This document shows positions 8,761 to 17,000 of a DNA stretch of 64,000 bases, piece after piece. The DNA is taken from positions 1 to 64,000 of the forward strand of contig QZKW01000071.1 in assembly GCA_003599885.1 (NCBI GenBank). The letters run 5' to 3'. Every line of letters starts with the position of its first letter. Within the stretch, counting starts at the first letter, position 1. The stretch is from Desulfobacteraceae bacterium (lineage in GTDB: Bacteria > Desulfobacterota > Desulfobacteria > Desulfobacterales > Desulfosalsimonadaceae). Made by a program: the position numbers and the translations under genes. The notes under the pieces are model-generated. The model had not been told where the DNA came from. It worked only from the letters and a program-made list of their open reading frames with translations, and made no database searches.

Positions 8761-9381
8761 ATGGCCAAGTCATTAAATACAGGCAACCAATTTAAAGAAA
8801 AAAAACAACCAAGATATAATAAACAATCATATAACGACGAAACATTAAAAAATACAAGTTCACGCTCGGAAGAGAATGAAAAGCAGAGTGATTGGTCACC
8901 TGAAAATAGTATATATATATCTGGAATAAAAACAGATGAAATTATATCCGTTTTTGATGTTTCAGCATATATCCTAAATAAATTAGGGCCTATGACAACT
9001 ATGAAACTTCAAAAACTTGTTTATTATTGCCAAGCATGGTCTTTGGTATGGGATGAAAGACCATTGTTTAAAGAAGAGATCGAGGCCTGGGCGAACGGTC
9101 CTGTTGTGAAAGAATTGTTTGCTTATCATAGGGGGATGTTTCAAGTATCATCTATTTCTATTGGGAATCCAGATTTATTAAATAACGAACAAAAAGATAC
9201 CATTGACGCCGTGATTGAATATTATGGCGATAAACCATCTCAATGGTTAATTGATTTAACGCACATGGAAGACCCTTGGAAAAAAACAAGAACTGGATTA
9301 CCAATATCGGTCAGAAGCGACAGGGTAATAGCCTTAGAAGACATGGCCGAATATTACAGTTCATTGCCACCTGAGAGTTAA
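8761..9381 (+). CDS. Panacea-domain (DUF4065/SocA-like) antitoxin
   Basis: A 206-residue protein with a disordered, Lys/Asn-rich N-terminus (about 1-60) followed by a Panacea domain. The diagnostic segments are VSAYILNKLGPMTTMKLQKLVYYCQAW, LFKEEIEAWANGPVVKELF and the late DPWKK element, preserved in order. Panacea domains act as promiscuous antitoxins in PanAT modules and as proteolytic adaptors in SocAB. The start is taken at the ATG at 8761, behind a GGGGAG site; the frame opens earlier at a TTG (8743). It is sandwiched between two unknown genes with gaps of 21 and 6 bp, as expected for a toxin-antitoxin operon. Base composition is AT-rich. Confidence 0.85.
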   Translation: MAKSLNTGNQFKEKKQPRYNKQSYNDETLKNTSSRSEENEKQSDWSPENSIYISGIKTDEIISVFDVSAYILNKLGPMTTMKLQKLVYYCQAWSLVWDERPLFKEEIEAWANGPVVKELFAYHRGMFQVSSISIGNPDLLNNEQKDTIDAVIEYYGDKPSQWLIDLTHMEDPWKKTRTGLPISVRSDRVIALEDMAEYYSSLPPES

Positions 9382-9387
9382 TGGAAT

Positions 9388-9822
9388 ATGGATAAAAAAC
9401 CCAAAAAAGTGAAAAGACCTAATTCTGTTAAAATTCCGAGAAAAGACAGTTCCTTAACTGACACTTCATCAATAACTCCAGTTTGGCAAACAGGTGTTAT
9501 TGATGTGGACGGACCTTGGGGCTGGAAAGACATTGAACACAATTTGTTTTTTACTACTATCTTACCAACAATGCAAAATTTTGAGACTATGACTTGGTTT
9601 GAAATCCTTGGCAGAAACAATCATGAAGTTAAAATCCAGCAACTTATCAAACCAGCTCAAAAAAGATTGGCTTTCCTCAGCCTTGACGATTTTGAGTCTT
9701 TGGTTTCTTTAAGATTGACAGGCCCTCAAAGGGTTTGGGGGATAAAAATACAAAATGTATTTAAAATTTTATGGTGGGATCCCAAGCATGAAGTTTGCCC
9801 TTCACAACTGAAACATACTTGA
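9388..9822 (+). CDS. Unknown protein, third gene of the Panacea cassette (toxin candidate)
   Basis: This 144-residue protein starts 6 bp after the Panacea gene. A basic N-terminal tail (about 1-30) precedes a domain with a NFETMTWFEILGRNNHEVK segment, a LDDFESLVSLRLTG helix-turn and a striking C-terminal block, RVWGIKIQNVFKILWWDPKHEVCP. Similar small proteins of unknown function are, as far as I recall, widespread in bacteria. The RVWG plus LWWDP-H pattern resembles the strand core of RelE/BrnT-type RNases, but I cannot assign a catalytic set. The tight coupling to a Panacea antitoxin makes it the best toxin candidate here. Confidence 0.6.
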   Translation: MDKKPKKVKRPNSVKIPRKDSSLTDTSSITPVWQTGVIDVDGPWGWKDIEHNLFFTTILPTMQNFETMTWFEILGRNNHEVKIQQLIKPAQKRLAFLSLDDFESLVSLRLTGPQRVWGIKIQNVFKILWWDPKHEVCPSQLKHT

Positions 9823-9961
9823 TAATTCCCAATTCCCGGAACAGCTTAGGGAATTCAAATCATTAACCAAATATAAATGCCCTGGTTAATCTGGGGACGC
9901 CCATTTTTCCCGTTAATTGACAAGGTCCCTTGAATTCCATGAACCATTTCAGAGACTGTAA

Positions 9962-10282
9962 TTACAAAGTATTATTCAAATCCTGAAGCCGCCTGACGAT
10001 CAATTTATAAATCTTTTCTTTCTCCCTTTTTCCGATGCCGATGATTTCCACCACTTCCAGACGATCTTTTAAAAGCCGGTACACGATACGATATTTCTTT
10101 CTGGCCGCATAAAGCTTAAAAAATCCCGTAAGGTCCATGCCCAATTTATTACCGAGCGGCTTGCCGAGAAACGGATTTTCAGAAAGGGCATCGATCTTTT
10201 TTGCAACTTCCTTTTGAACTGAACCATCGAGAGCATCGAAATCCCTGACGGCTTCGGGGTGAAGTTCAACCTGAAATGCCAC
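9962..10282 (-). CDS. RelE/ParE-family toxin
   Basis: A 106-residue protein with the RelE/ParE fold signature. It opens with a strand followed by PEAVRDFDALDGSVQKEVAKKIDAL, then a NPFLGKPLGNKL stretch, FKLYAARKKYRIVYRL and a final strand with an IIGIGKREKEKIYKL ending. Its start overlaps the last 17 bp of the upstream antitoxin gene. RelE relatives cleave mRNA on the ribosome while ParE relatives poison gyrase; sequence alone does not decide between these. The pair looks intact. Confidence 0.85.
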   Translation of the reverse strand: MAFQVELHPEAVRDFDALDGSVQKEVAKKIDALSENPFLGKPLGNKLGMDLTGFFKLYAARKKYRIVYRLLKDRLEVVEIIGIGKREKEKIYKLIVRRLQDLNNTL

Positions 10283-10553
10283 GTTCCACCTTTACCTGAT
10301 TCCAGGAAATATTTTGAGAACCATCATGGTTTTTGAGCCGTTGCCCGATCATGTCGGCAATTTCAAAATGCTCTAAAATGTCTTCCGCATCTTTAAGAAG
10401 TTCATACTCCGCCGGAGAAATAATGACGGCAGCCAGGGAATTATTTCTCATAATGAAAAGCGGTTCCTCATTATTGGTTAATTCTCTCAATTTTCCGGTG
10501 AGTTCCTTCTGCAACCGGGTTATGGGAATCATTTGTTCGGTCTCGACTTGCAT
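10266..10553 (-). CDS. Phd/YefM-family antitoxin
   Basis: A 95-residue protein with the Phd/YefM DNA-binding N-terminal half: a MIPITRLQKELTGKLREL segment, then EEPLFIMRNNSLAAVIISPAEYELL, which is the typical two-strand/helix core. The C-terminal part would wrap the toxin encoded next. It precedes and overlaps the toxin gene, the usual order, and is expected to repress its own promoter. A candidate operator palindrome lies 22 bp upstream of the start. Confidence 0.88.
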   Translation of the reverse strand: MQVETEQMIPITRLQKELTGKLRELTNNEEPLFIMRNNSLAAVIISPAEYELLKDAEDILEHFEIADMIGQRLKNHDGSQNISWNQVKVERGISG

Positions 10554-10574
10554 GTTTACCCCCTTATATTTAAA

Positions 10575-10592
10575 TATGTATAAAAATACATA
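10575..10592. promoter_or_regulatory. Palindromic operator candidate for the Phd/ParE pair
   Basis: A perfect inverted repeat with 7-bp arms (TATGTAT, 4-nt spacer, ATACATA) sits directly upstream of the antitoxin gene. Phd/YefM antitoxins bind short palindromes at their own promoters, so an autoregulatory operator is the natural reading. The remaining gap to 10723 shows no gene. Confidence 0.45.
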
Positions 10593-10723
10593 TTGCCAAA
10601 AATGATGTCAAGCGAATATTCTTGAAGAAAAAACCAAGACTTGAAGACATGCAAAATTCGATCCGATATATGCTGTTGTCAGCCTTGATCATCGTTATTC
10701 AGACCGTCAGGGAGGGAATTGGT

Positions 10724-12073
10724 TCAGATTGGTTTTGCGCTGCTGTCGCCGAAAAACAATTTTTCAGCATAAATTTCAATTGCATGCGCCACGCGGATAT
10801 TTTTTCCCCGCCGGGCGATCATATCCGATAACTGCATCATGCAGGCCGGGCAGCCGGTGGCCACCACCCCTGCGCCGGCAGCTTCAATGGTCGCTGCTTT
10901 TTTCTCCCCGATTTTTCCGGAAAGGTCATAATGGGCCAGATTAAAACTGCCGCCCATGCCGCAGCAGGACCCTGCGTCCGGCATTTCCATAAACCGGTAT
11001 GCCGGATTGGCTGAAATCAGGGCTCTGGGTTCGGAAAAAACGCCAAGGGTTTTTCTCAAATGACAGGGATCGTGGTAGGTGACAATGGATGAACCGGCGT
11101 CAAATGCCGGTTGTCCCGCAGGCGGGATGCCCATTACATTCACCAGAAACGCATGGATATCATACGTTTTTTCAGAAATTTGACTGGTAGTGGTCTTCTG
11201 GCTCTCGGACGGGGATTTAAAAAAGACCGGCCACAGGGTTTTGATGGTGGCCGTGCAGGTCGCGCATCCGGTGACCAGATAATCAAACCCGATCGGGTCA
11301 AAGGGTTTGAGCTGGCCGGCGACCATCAGATCAAAGGCTTCGGAATCGCCGGAAGACAGGGCGGGAATGCCGCAACAGCCCTGGCCGTCCGGAACAATGA
11401 CCTGCGCCCCGTGATGTTCCAGCACCCTGACCATGGCGTCCGCCACATGGGGATAGACTTTATCGATGAGGCATCCCACAAAAAGCGCCACCCGGACCCC
11501 TGAACTGTTTTTCGTAAGTGCCGCATGTGCCGGAAATTTATGGAATGGCACGGGGGCGAGAGGGACGACATGCCGGTGGGACAGCAGGGGAGAAACAAGG
11601 TTTGCGCAGGATGCCCCCGGCGCAGTATCCATTTTTCTGGAAAACAGCCCCTGCCACCGGGCCCCGTGTTCCGCAAGACGGTCAAACAGGGCCGGGTTCG
11701 CCAATACTTTCCGGAAAAAAGTCCTCTTTACCGGTGAGAGTCTTTTATAGCCGGCCATGACCGTCCGGGCAGTCAAAAAAATCTCCACCGTGTTGACGCC
11801 TCTGGGACAGGCCTTTGCGCAGGAACCGCACAGCAGGCAGCGATCGAGCCTTTCGGACACCCCTTTCGGGCGGCCAAAAAATGCGCGCATCAACCCGTCT
11901 AAAAGCATGAGTTTTCCCCGGGCCACATCGCTTTCGCTCCGGGTGACATCGTAGAGCGGACAAACGGACTGGCAGGTGCCGCACCGGGAACATTGCGCCA
12001 CCTGCTGGTCGAGGGTTTTCATCAGCCGGATCAGCGCGGCCATTTTTAGCGGGGTTTTTTTAAGCGGGTGCAT
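10724..12073 (-). CDS. GlcF-like Fe-S oxidoreductase with two ferredoxin motifs and two CCG domains
   Basis: A 449-residue soluble protein. Two 4Fe-4S ferredoxin motifs lie near the N-terminus (C28-x2-C31-x2-C34-x3-C38 and C79-x2-C82-x2-C85-x3-C89). Two cysteine-rich CCG domains follow (about 205-300, with QGCCGIP, and 330-430, with DPCHL and GSCCGMGGSFNL). This layout is that of glycolate oxidase subunit GlcF and related heterodisulfide-reductase-like proteins that pass electrons from flavoprotein dehydrogenases. No FAD subunit is adjacent. It overlaps the end of the acyl-CoA synthetase gene by 14 bp, so a role in organic acid or fatty acid oxidation is likely but inferred. The frame is open further upstream inside the synthetase gene; I take the ATG at 12073. 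Confidence 0.85.
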   Translation of the reverse strand: MHPLKKTPLKMAALIRLMKTLDQQVAQCSRCGTCQSVCPLYDVTRSESDVARGKLMLLDGLMRAFFGRPKGVSERLDRCLLCGSCAKACPRGVNTVEIFLTARTVMAGYKRLSPVKRTFFRKVLANPALFDRLAEHGARWQGLFSRKMDTAPGASCANLVSPLLSHRHVVPLAPVPFHKFPAHAALTKNSSGVRVALFVGCLIDKVYPHVADAMVRVLEHHGAQVIVPDGQGCCGIPALSSGDSEAFDLMVAGQLKPFDPIGFDYLVTGCATCTATIKTLWPVFFKSPSESQKTTTSQISEKTYDIHAFLVNVMGIPPAGQPAFDAGSSIVTYHDPCHLRKTLGVFSEPRALISANPAYRFMEMPDAGSCCGMGGSFNLAHYDLSGKIGEKKAATIEAAGAGVVATGCPACMMQLSDMIARRGKNIRVAHAIEIYAEKLFFGDSSAKPI

Positions 12074-13634
12074 ATTTTTTTCTGAGCGCCGGTTTTTCAA
12101 TCTTTCCCGTGGGATTTCTGGGGACATCCCCGATGATGACTTTCCTGGGCCGTTTGTACCGCGGCAAGGCTTTGCAAAATTCCAGAACTTCCGCCTCGGA
12201 CAGATCCAGGCCCGGTTTCGGGGAGATGACGGCTGCCACAATTTCACCCAGCCGCTCATCCGGGATGCCGATCACCCCGACATCCAGAATTTTATCAAAA
12301 GCCATTAAAAAATTTTCAATTTCATTGGGGAAAACATTTTCGCCGCCGCTGATGATAATGTCTTTTTTCCGGTCAATCAGCCACACAAATCCATCCGCAT
12401 CCTGGCGTGCGATATCCCCGGTATGCAGCCAGCCGTCCCTTAAGGTCATTGCCGTGGCCTCAGGGTTCCGGTAATATTCTTTCATCACCCCCGGCCCCCG
12501 GATCAGCAGTTCTCCGGGGCACCCATCGGTCAGGGGATTTAACTTTTCGTCAACAATCTTAAATTCCCAGTCAAATCCCGGAACACCGATGGCCCCGACT
12601 TTATGATAATTTTCAATGCCCAGATGCATACAGCCCGGGCCGGTCGCTTCCGTCAGCCCGTAATTGGTGTCATACGCATGATGGGGGAAATATTTTTTCC
12701 ATTTCAGGATCAGGCTGGGGGGAACCGGCTGGGCGCCGATATGCATCAGTCGCCACTGGTCCAGTTGATAATCCTTTAAATCCACCTCCCCGTTTTCTAT
12801 CGCCACCAGAATATCATGGGCCCAGGGCACCAGCAGCCAGACAATGGTCGCCTGTTCTTCGGAAACCGCCTCCAGGATGGCTTTGGGACTGACGCCTTTC
12901 AATAAAACGGATTTGGCCCCGACCAGAAAATTGCCGAACCAGTGCATTTTGGCGCCGGTGTGATAAAGGGGGGGGATGCACAGGAAGTTGTCCCTGTGGG
13001 TCTGATGGTGATGGCGGTTCTCCACAAAACAAGAAAACTCCAGCTGGCGGTGCTGCAGAAACACCCCTTTGGGGCGTCCCGTGGTTCCGGAGGTAAAATA
13101 AATCCCCGCGCCGTCCATAAGATCAACGGACACATCCGGCTCCCCACTCTCATCATTGGGATCGCCGGACAAACAGTCCGGGTACAAGAGTGCGTATTCC
13201 GGCTTTTGGGCCGATTCCCCGACAAAAATAAACGCTTCAACAGTGGACAGAACAGCGGGTTTTGCCTGGGTGATGCGCTCGATAAATTCTTCGCCAAAAA
13301 TAACGATTTTCGCTTCTGACAGCTCGATGCACCGGCGGATATCATCGGCTTCAAACCGGAAGTTGAGCGGCACGGCAATGGCCCCGGAACGCAAAATACC
13401 GAAATAAAGCGGCAGCCAGTCCAGGCAGTTCATCAGCAGCAACACCACCCGGTCGCCTTTTTGGACGCCCCTGGCCAGCAGGCTATTAGCTATCCGGTTG
13501 GACAGGTGGTAAAATTGCCGCCAGGTGATTTCAGACCGCTTGTATGCAAATGGTTCTCGTTCAATAAGGGCGACTTCATCGCCATACACTCTGGCATTTC
13601 GGGCCAGCATTTCGGTAATCAGCATCGGTTTCAT
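12060..13634 (-). CDS. AMP-dependent acyl-CoA synthetase
   Basis: A 524-residue enzyme of the ANL superfamily that activates a carboxylic acid with ATP and CoA. The P-loop TSGTTGRPKG is at residues 181-190. The YGLTEATG motif, the LHTGDIARQD motif, the RKKDIIISGGENVFPNEIE hinge region and a C-terminal NPTGKIEK with the catalytic lysine are all present. The substrate cannot be told from sequence; medium- or long-chain fatty acids are likely. It is first in a two-gene unit with the downstream Fe-S protein. Confidence 0.9.
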   Translation of the reverse strand: MKPMLITEMLARNARVYGDEVALIEREPFAYKRSEITWRQFYHLSNRIANSLLARGVQKGDRVVLLLMNCLDWLPLYFGILRSGAIAVPLNFRFEADDIRRCIELSEAKIVIFGEEFIERITQAKPAVLSTVEAFIFVGESAQKPEYALLYPDCLSGDPNDESGEPDVSVDLMDGAGIYFTSGTTGRPKGVFLQHRQLEFSCFVENRHHHQTHRDNFLCIPPLYHTGAKMHWFGNFLVGAKSVLLKGVSPKAILEAVSEEQATIVWLLVPWAHDILVAIENGEVDLKDYQLDQWRLMHIGAQPVPPSLILKWKKYFPHHAYDTNYGLTEATGPGCMHLGIENYHKVGAIGVPGFDWEFKIVDEKLNPLTDGCPGELLIRGPGVMKEYYRNPEATAMTLRDGWLHTGDIARQDADGFVWLIDRKKDIIISGGENVFPNEIENFLMAFDKILDVGVIGIPDERLGEIVAAVISPKPGLDLSEAEVLEFCKALPRYKRPRKVIIGDVPRNPTGKIEKPALRKKYAPA

Positions 13635-13760
13635 CCGGAGTTTGTGAAAAAATCAAGTTTTCAATTATTCGAACCAGTTAAACTTGAATCACCTATCAAA
13701 CCGCCTTAAAAAGTCAACTGGTTTTGTTCAGCATCCCATTATATACCGGACTTGGCAAAT

Positions 13761-13797
13761 AAAAATCCCGGAGCACGATTCGCACTCCGGGATTTTT
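13761..13797 (-). terminator. Intrinsic terminator of grpE-dnaK
   Basis: A perfect 13-bp stem (AAAAATCCCGGAG with its complement) around an 11-nt loop lies 25 bp after the dnaK stop codon. It is A-rich before and T-rich after the GC core on both strands. It terminates dnaK transcription and could also work on the other strand. Confidence 0.85.
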
Positions 13798-13821
13798 ATT
13801 TGTTTTAAGATGATTCAGAAA

Positions 13822-15744
13822 TTATTTCTTGTCATCCTTCACTTCTTCATAATCCGCATCCACCACATCGTCGTCTTCGGCGGGCTTTGACTGGGAAGCA
13901 TTCGGCGCCTCTCCGCCGTCGGGCTGCGCGCCGGCCTGAGACGCCTGCTGATAAATCGCTTCTGCCAGCTTGTGGGAAGCCTGGGTCAGTTCTTCGCTCA
14001 ACCGCTTGATTTCATCCGTATCGTCTCCTTCCATGGCTTTTTTAAGCTGGGTGATGATACCGTCGACTTTTGTTTTGGTCTCAGCATCTACCTTGTCGCC
14101 CAGTTCTTTCATGGATTTTTCAGTGGAGTAGATCATTGAATCCGCCGTGTTTCTGGCTTCCACTTTTTCCCTTAACTGCTTATCCTCGGTGGCATGAAGT
14201 TCCGCATCCTTGACAAGTCTCTCAATCTCGTCCTTGGACAGTCCGCTGGAGGCCGTGATCTGGATGGACTGTTCCTTGCCGGTGGCCTTGTCTTTTGCCG
14301 ACACATGAACGATGCCGTTCGCGTCGATGTCAAAGGTCACCTCAATCTGGGGAACGCCTCTGGGCGCCGGCGGTATATCGGCCAGATCAAAACGGCCCAT
14401 GGTCTTGTTGTATGCGGCCATTTCCCGCTCACCCTGGAGCACATGGATGGAAACCGCCGGCTGATTGTCCTGGGCCGTGGAAAACACCTGGCTTTTCCGG
14501 GTGGGGATCGTGGTGTTTTTTTCGATCAGCCGGGTCATGACGCCGCCCAATGTTTCAATGCCCAGAGACAGCGGGGTCACATCCAGGAGCAGCACGTCCT
14601 TCACGTCGCCCATCAATACGCCGCCCTGAATGGCAGCGCCGATGGCAACCACTTCATCCGGATTCACCCCTTTATGGGGTTCTTTTCCGAAAATTTTCTT
14701 TACCCGATCCTGAACCGCCGGCATCCGGGTCATTCCGCCGACCAGGATGACCTCATCCATTTCCGATGCATTGAGGCCCGCATCTTTTAAGGCCGTCACG
14801 CACGGCCGCTCAAGGTTGTCCAGCAAATCCGCAACCAGGGATTCGAACTTGGCCCGGGTGATTTTAATGTTTAAATGTTTGGGGCCGTTAGCATCTGCTG
14901 TAATAAAGGGCAAATTCACGTCTGTCTGAAGCGCGGTGGATAATTCCATCTTGGCTTTTTCAGCCCCTTCTTTCAGGCGTTGGAGGGCCATTTTATCACC
15001 GCGAATATCGATGCCGTTTTCCCGTTTGAATTCATTGGCCAGGAAATCAATCAACCGGAGATCAAAATCATCGCCACCCAGATGGGTATCCCCGTTGGTG
15101 GATTTGACTTCAAACACCCCGTCGCCGATTTCCAGGATCGACACATCAAACGTGCCGCCGCCCAAGTCAAAAACCGCGATTTTTTCATCGGATTTTTTAT
15201 CCAGACCATAGGCCAGGGACGCCGCAGTGGGTTCATTGATAATGCGCAGAACATTCAGCCCGGCGATCTTGCCGGCGTCTTTGGTGGCCTGCCGCTGACT
15301 GTCGTCAAAATAGGCGGGAACGGTGATAACTGCATCGGTGACTTTCTCACCCAGATATTCTTCAACCGTATGTTTGATGTCCGCCAGAATAAACGAGGAA
15401 ATTTCCGCCGGGCTGTACTGTTTGCCTCTCAGGTTAATGCGGACATCGCCGTTGCTGGCTTTTTCAATTTTATACGGAAGGTTTTTGATGTCATTCTGAA
15501 CCACGGGCGAATCAAATTTTCGTCCAATCAGCCGCTTGACCCCGAAAACGGTATTTTCCGGATTGGTGATGGCCTGACGTTTTGCAACCTGTCCGACCAG
15601 CCGTTCTCCGCTTTCGGGAATCGCAACTGTTGACGGTGTTGTCCGGCCGCCTTCCGGGTTGGTGATAACCGTTGTATCGTTATTTTCCCTGATCGCGACA
15701 CATGAGTTGGTTGTTCCAAGATCAATTCCAATAACCTTACCCAT
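13822..15744 (-). CDS. dnaK: Chaperone DnaK (Hsp70)
   Basis: A full-length 640-residue Hsp70. The ATPase domain opens with [12 protein letters not shown] and includes the [15 protein letters not shown] phosphate-binding motif and [14 protein letters not shown]. The substrate-binding domain starts after the [14 protein letters not shown] linker. The C-terminal lid ends in an acidic EEVKDDKK tail as in bacterial DnaK. It lies 50 bp downstream of grpE with a clear terminator behind it. dnaJ and hrcA are not adjacent. Confidence 0.98.
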   Translation of the reverse strand: MGKVIGIDLGTTNSCVAIRENNDTTVITNPEGGRTTPSTVAIPESGERLVGQVAKRQAITNPENTVFGVKRLIGRKFDSPVVQNDIKNLPYKIEKASNGDVRINLRGKQYSPAEISSFILADIKHTVEEYLGEKVTDAVITVPAYFDDSQRQATKDAGKIAGLNVLRIINEPTAASLAYGLDKKSDEKIAVFDLGGGTFDVSILEIGDGVFEVKSTNGDTHLGGDDFDLRLIDFLANEFKRENGIDIRGDKMALQRLKEGAEKAKMELSTALQTDVNLPFITADANGPKHLNIKITRAKFESLVADLLDNLERPCVTALKDAGLNASEMDEVILVGGMTRMPAVQDRVKKIFGKEPHKGVNPDEVVAIGAAIQGGVLMGDVKDVLLLDVTPLSLGIETLGGVMTRLIEKNTTIPTRKSQVFSTAQDNQPAVSIHVLQGEREMAAYNKTMGRFDLADIPPAPRGVPQIEVTFDIDANGIVHVSAKDKATGKEQSIQITASSGLSKDEIERLVKDAELHATEDKQLREKVEARNTADSMIYSTEKSMKELGDKVDAETKTKVDGIITQLKKAMEGDDTDEIKRLSEELTQASHKLAEAIYQQASQAGAQPDGGEAPNASQSKPAEDDDVVDADYEEVKDDKK

Positions 15745-15794
15745 TTTTCCCCTCCTTAATTGTATATTATCAACTGATTGTTAATTTTAATTGA

Positions 15795-16421
15795 TTAATT
15801 CTTTTTGGACACCACAACCATGGCCGGCCTGAGCAGGCGATCATGGAGCAGATATCCTTTTTGAAATACGTTGATCACGGTATTATCCGGGTGAGCATCA
15901 GACGCTTCCTGCATCACGGCTTCATGGTAGGCCGGGTCAAAAGGTTTGCCCATCGCGTCAAATACGGTGACATGATATTGGTTCAGGATTTTGACGACTT
16001 CGCTGAGGGTCATTTCAACACCCTCCCTGACGCACTCCGCCACGGATTCTTTTTCAGAGGCGTTGGGCGAAAGAGCGATTGCGCCGGCTGACGTGCTGAT
16101 CGCCCGTTCAAGATTGTCGACAACGTTTAGCAAATCCTTCAGCAGGGCTTCATTGGCATACTTCTTAAAATCATCCATCTGCCGGGCCATGCGTTTCTTG
16201 TAATTATCAAATTCCGCCGAAACCCGCAGCAGCCGGTCACGATCCTGGGCCGCTTCCTGTTCAAGGGCATTTAGTTTCATTGTTAACGGATCCAGACCAC
16301 TGGTTTCATCAGCGGCTGTCTTTTCGGAAGCAGTTTCATCTGATTGAGGAGCATTCACGTCTTCTGCCGGTGCTTCCGTTTCAACGGATACGTTCTTTTT
16401 TTTGGTCGACTTATCTGTCAA
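15795..16421 (-). CDS. grpE: GrpE, nucleotide exchange factor of DnaK
   Basis: A 208-residue GrpE. There is an acidic disordered N-terminus (about 1-50), a long coiled coil (LEQEAAQDRDRLLRVSAEFDNYKKR), the FKKYANEALLKDLLNVVDNLERA segment, and the C-terminal beta domain with PAYHEAVMQEAS and a final GYLLHDRLLRPAMVVVSK. The start codon is TTG, preceded by AGGAG seven bases upstream. It is co-transcribed with dnaK. Confidence 0.96.
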   Translation of the reverse strand: MTDKSTKKKNVSVETEAPAEDVNAPQSDETASEKTAADETSGLDPLTMKLNALEQEAAQDRDRLLRVSAEFDNYKKRMARQMDDFKKYANEALLKDLLNVVDNLERAISTSAGAIALSPNASEKESVAECVREGVEMTLSEVVKILNQYHVTVFDAMGKPFDPAYHEAVMQEASDAHPDNTVINVFQKGYLLHDRLLRPAMVVVSKKN

Positions 16422-16528
16422 TGGACAACTCCTGAATGTATTAAAAAATCATATACTACCAGTGTATTGCAGCATAACCTGCTGTGAATAAATATAAAAA
16501 CGACTCATTTCCTTCAAATTTCATGAAA

Positions 16529-16556
16529 AAAGTAAGACGGAAACAGGGAATGTCAA
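16529..16556 (-). promoter_or_regulatory. Candidate promoter of grpE-dnaK
   Basis: On the minus strand TTGACA (16556-16551) is followed after 16 bp by TACTTT (16534-16529), about 110 bp before the grpE start. The -10 match is weak. No CIRCE repeat and no convincing sigma-32 promoter were found in the 260 bp before grpE, so heat-shock control is not visible here. Confidence 0.35.
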
Positions 16557-16680
16557 GAAAGGTTTTTGAATGAATTGCAGAAAATGAATAAAAGAAACAA
16601 GGGAGTTGGGTGGGGCTTATGCGTAAAGTTCTGATTGTGAACCCTCCTTCGAACGGTACGGAAAGAAAATACAACAAAAC

Positions 16681-16862
16681 CGGGATCGATCCACGACACA
16701 GGCTGGTTTACTTATCGCTGCTTCCTTCCGGACCTGACGAGGTTCGTAATAGCCTGTTGCGCGGCGACCGGTCAGCATATCTCCTTAACCCGCAGCCCTT
16801 GAGAGGGAATTCTGCCCCGCATAAAGCGGATTTCGGGTAACAAGGCGCCGCTAAGACCCCGC
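16681..16862 (-). ncRNA. ffs: Signal recognition particle RNA, long bacterial form
   Basis: The minus strand carries the universally conserved SRP domain IV core GTCAGGTCCGGAAGGAAGCA (about 16737-16718). Upstream, a block reads CCCGAAATCCGC, then GCGGGG and GAATTCCC, which is the 5' region of the longer SRP RNAs. The ends are estimated: 5' GGGGTC at 16860-16855 can pair with GATCCC at 16687-16682, closing the molecule at roughly 180 nt. The RNA works with Ffh to target membrane proteins. It is transcribed in the same direction as grpE, about 260 bp upstream of it. Confidence 0.88.
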
Positions 16863-16978
16863 ATATCACAATCAGGATTAACCCTATAGACCGGAAAAGA
16901 ATTCTTTTCAAGCAAGAAAAATGAAAATGTCATTTAATGTTTTTATGATGGCGGTTTTTTATTGTAACCCCATCATTA

Positions 16979-16984
16979 TATAAT
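16979..16984 (+). promoter_or_regulatory. -10 element upstream of tilS
   Basis: A perfect TATAAT ends 16 bp before the tilS start codon, with no good -35 hexamer at the right distance. Transcription would begin around 16991, leaving a leader of about 10 nt. This fits the absence of a Shine-Dalgarno before tilS. Confidence 0.45.
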
Positions 16985-17000
16985 ATAGTCTTCTGAAATT

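Noticed and set aside
12074-12259. 62 extra N-terminal residues for the GlcF-like protein
   Set aside because: They lie inside the acyl-CoA synthetase gene in another frame and do not resemble the family.
16422-16620. CIRCE element or hrcA upstream of grpE
   Set aside because: No TTAGCACTC-type inverted repeat and no hrcA-like frame were found.
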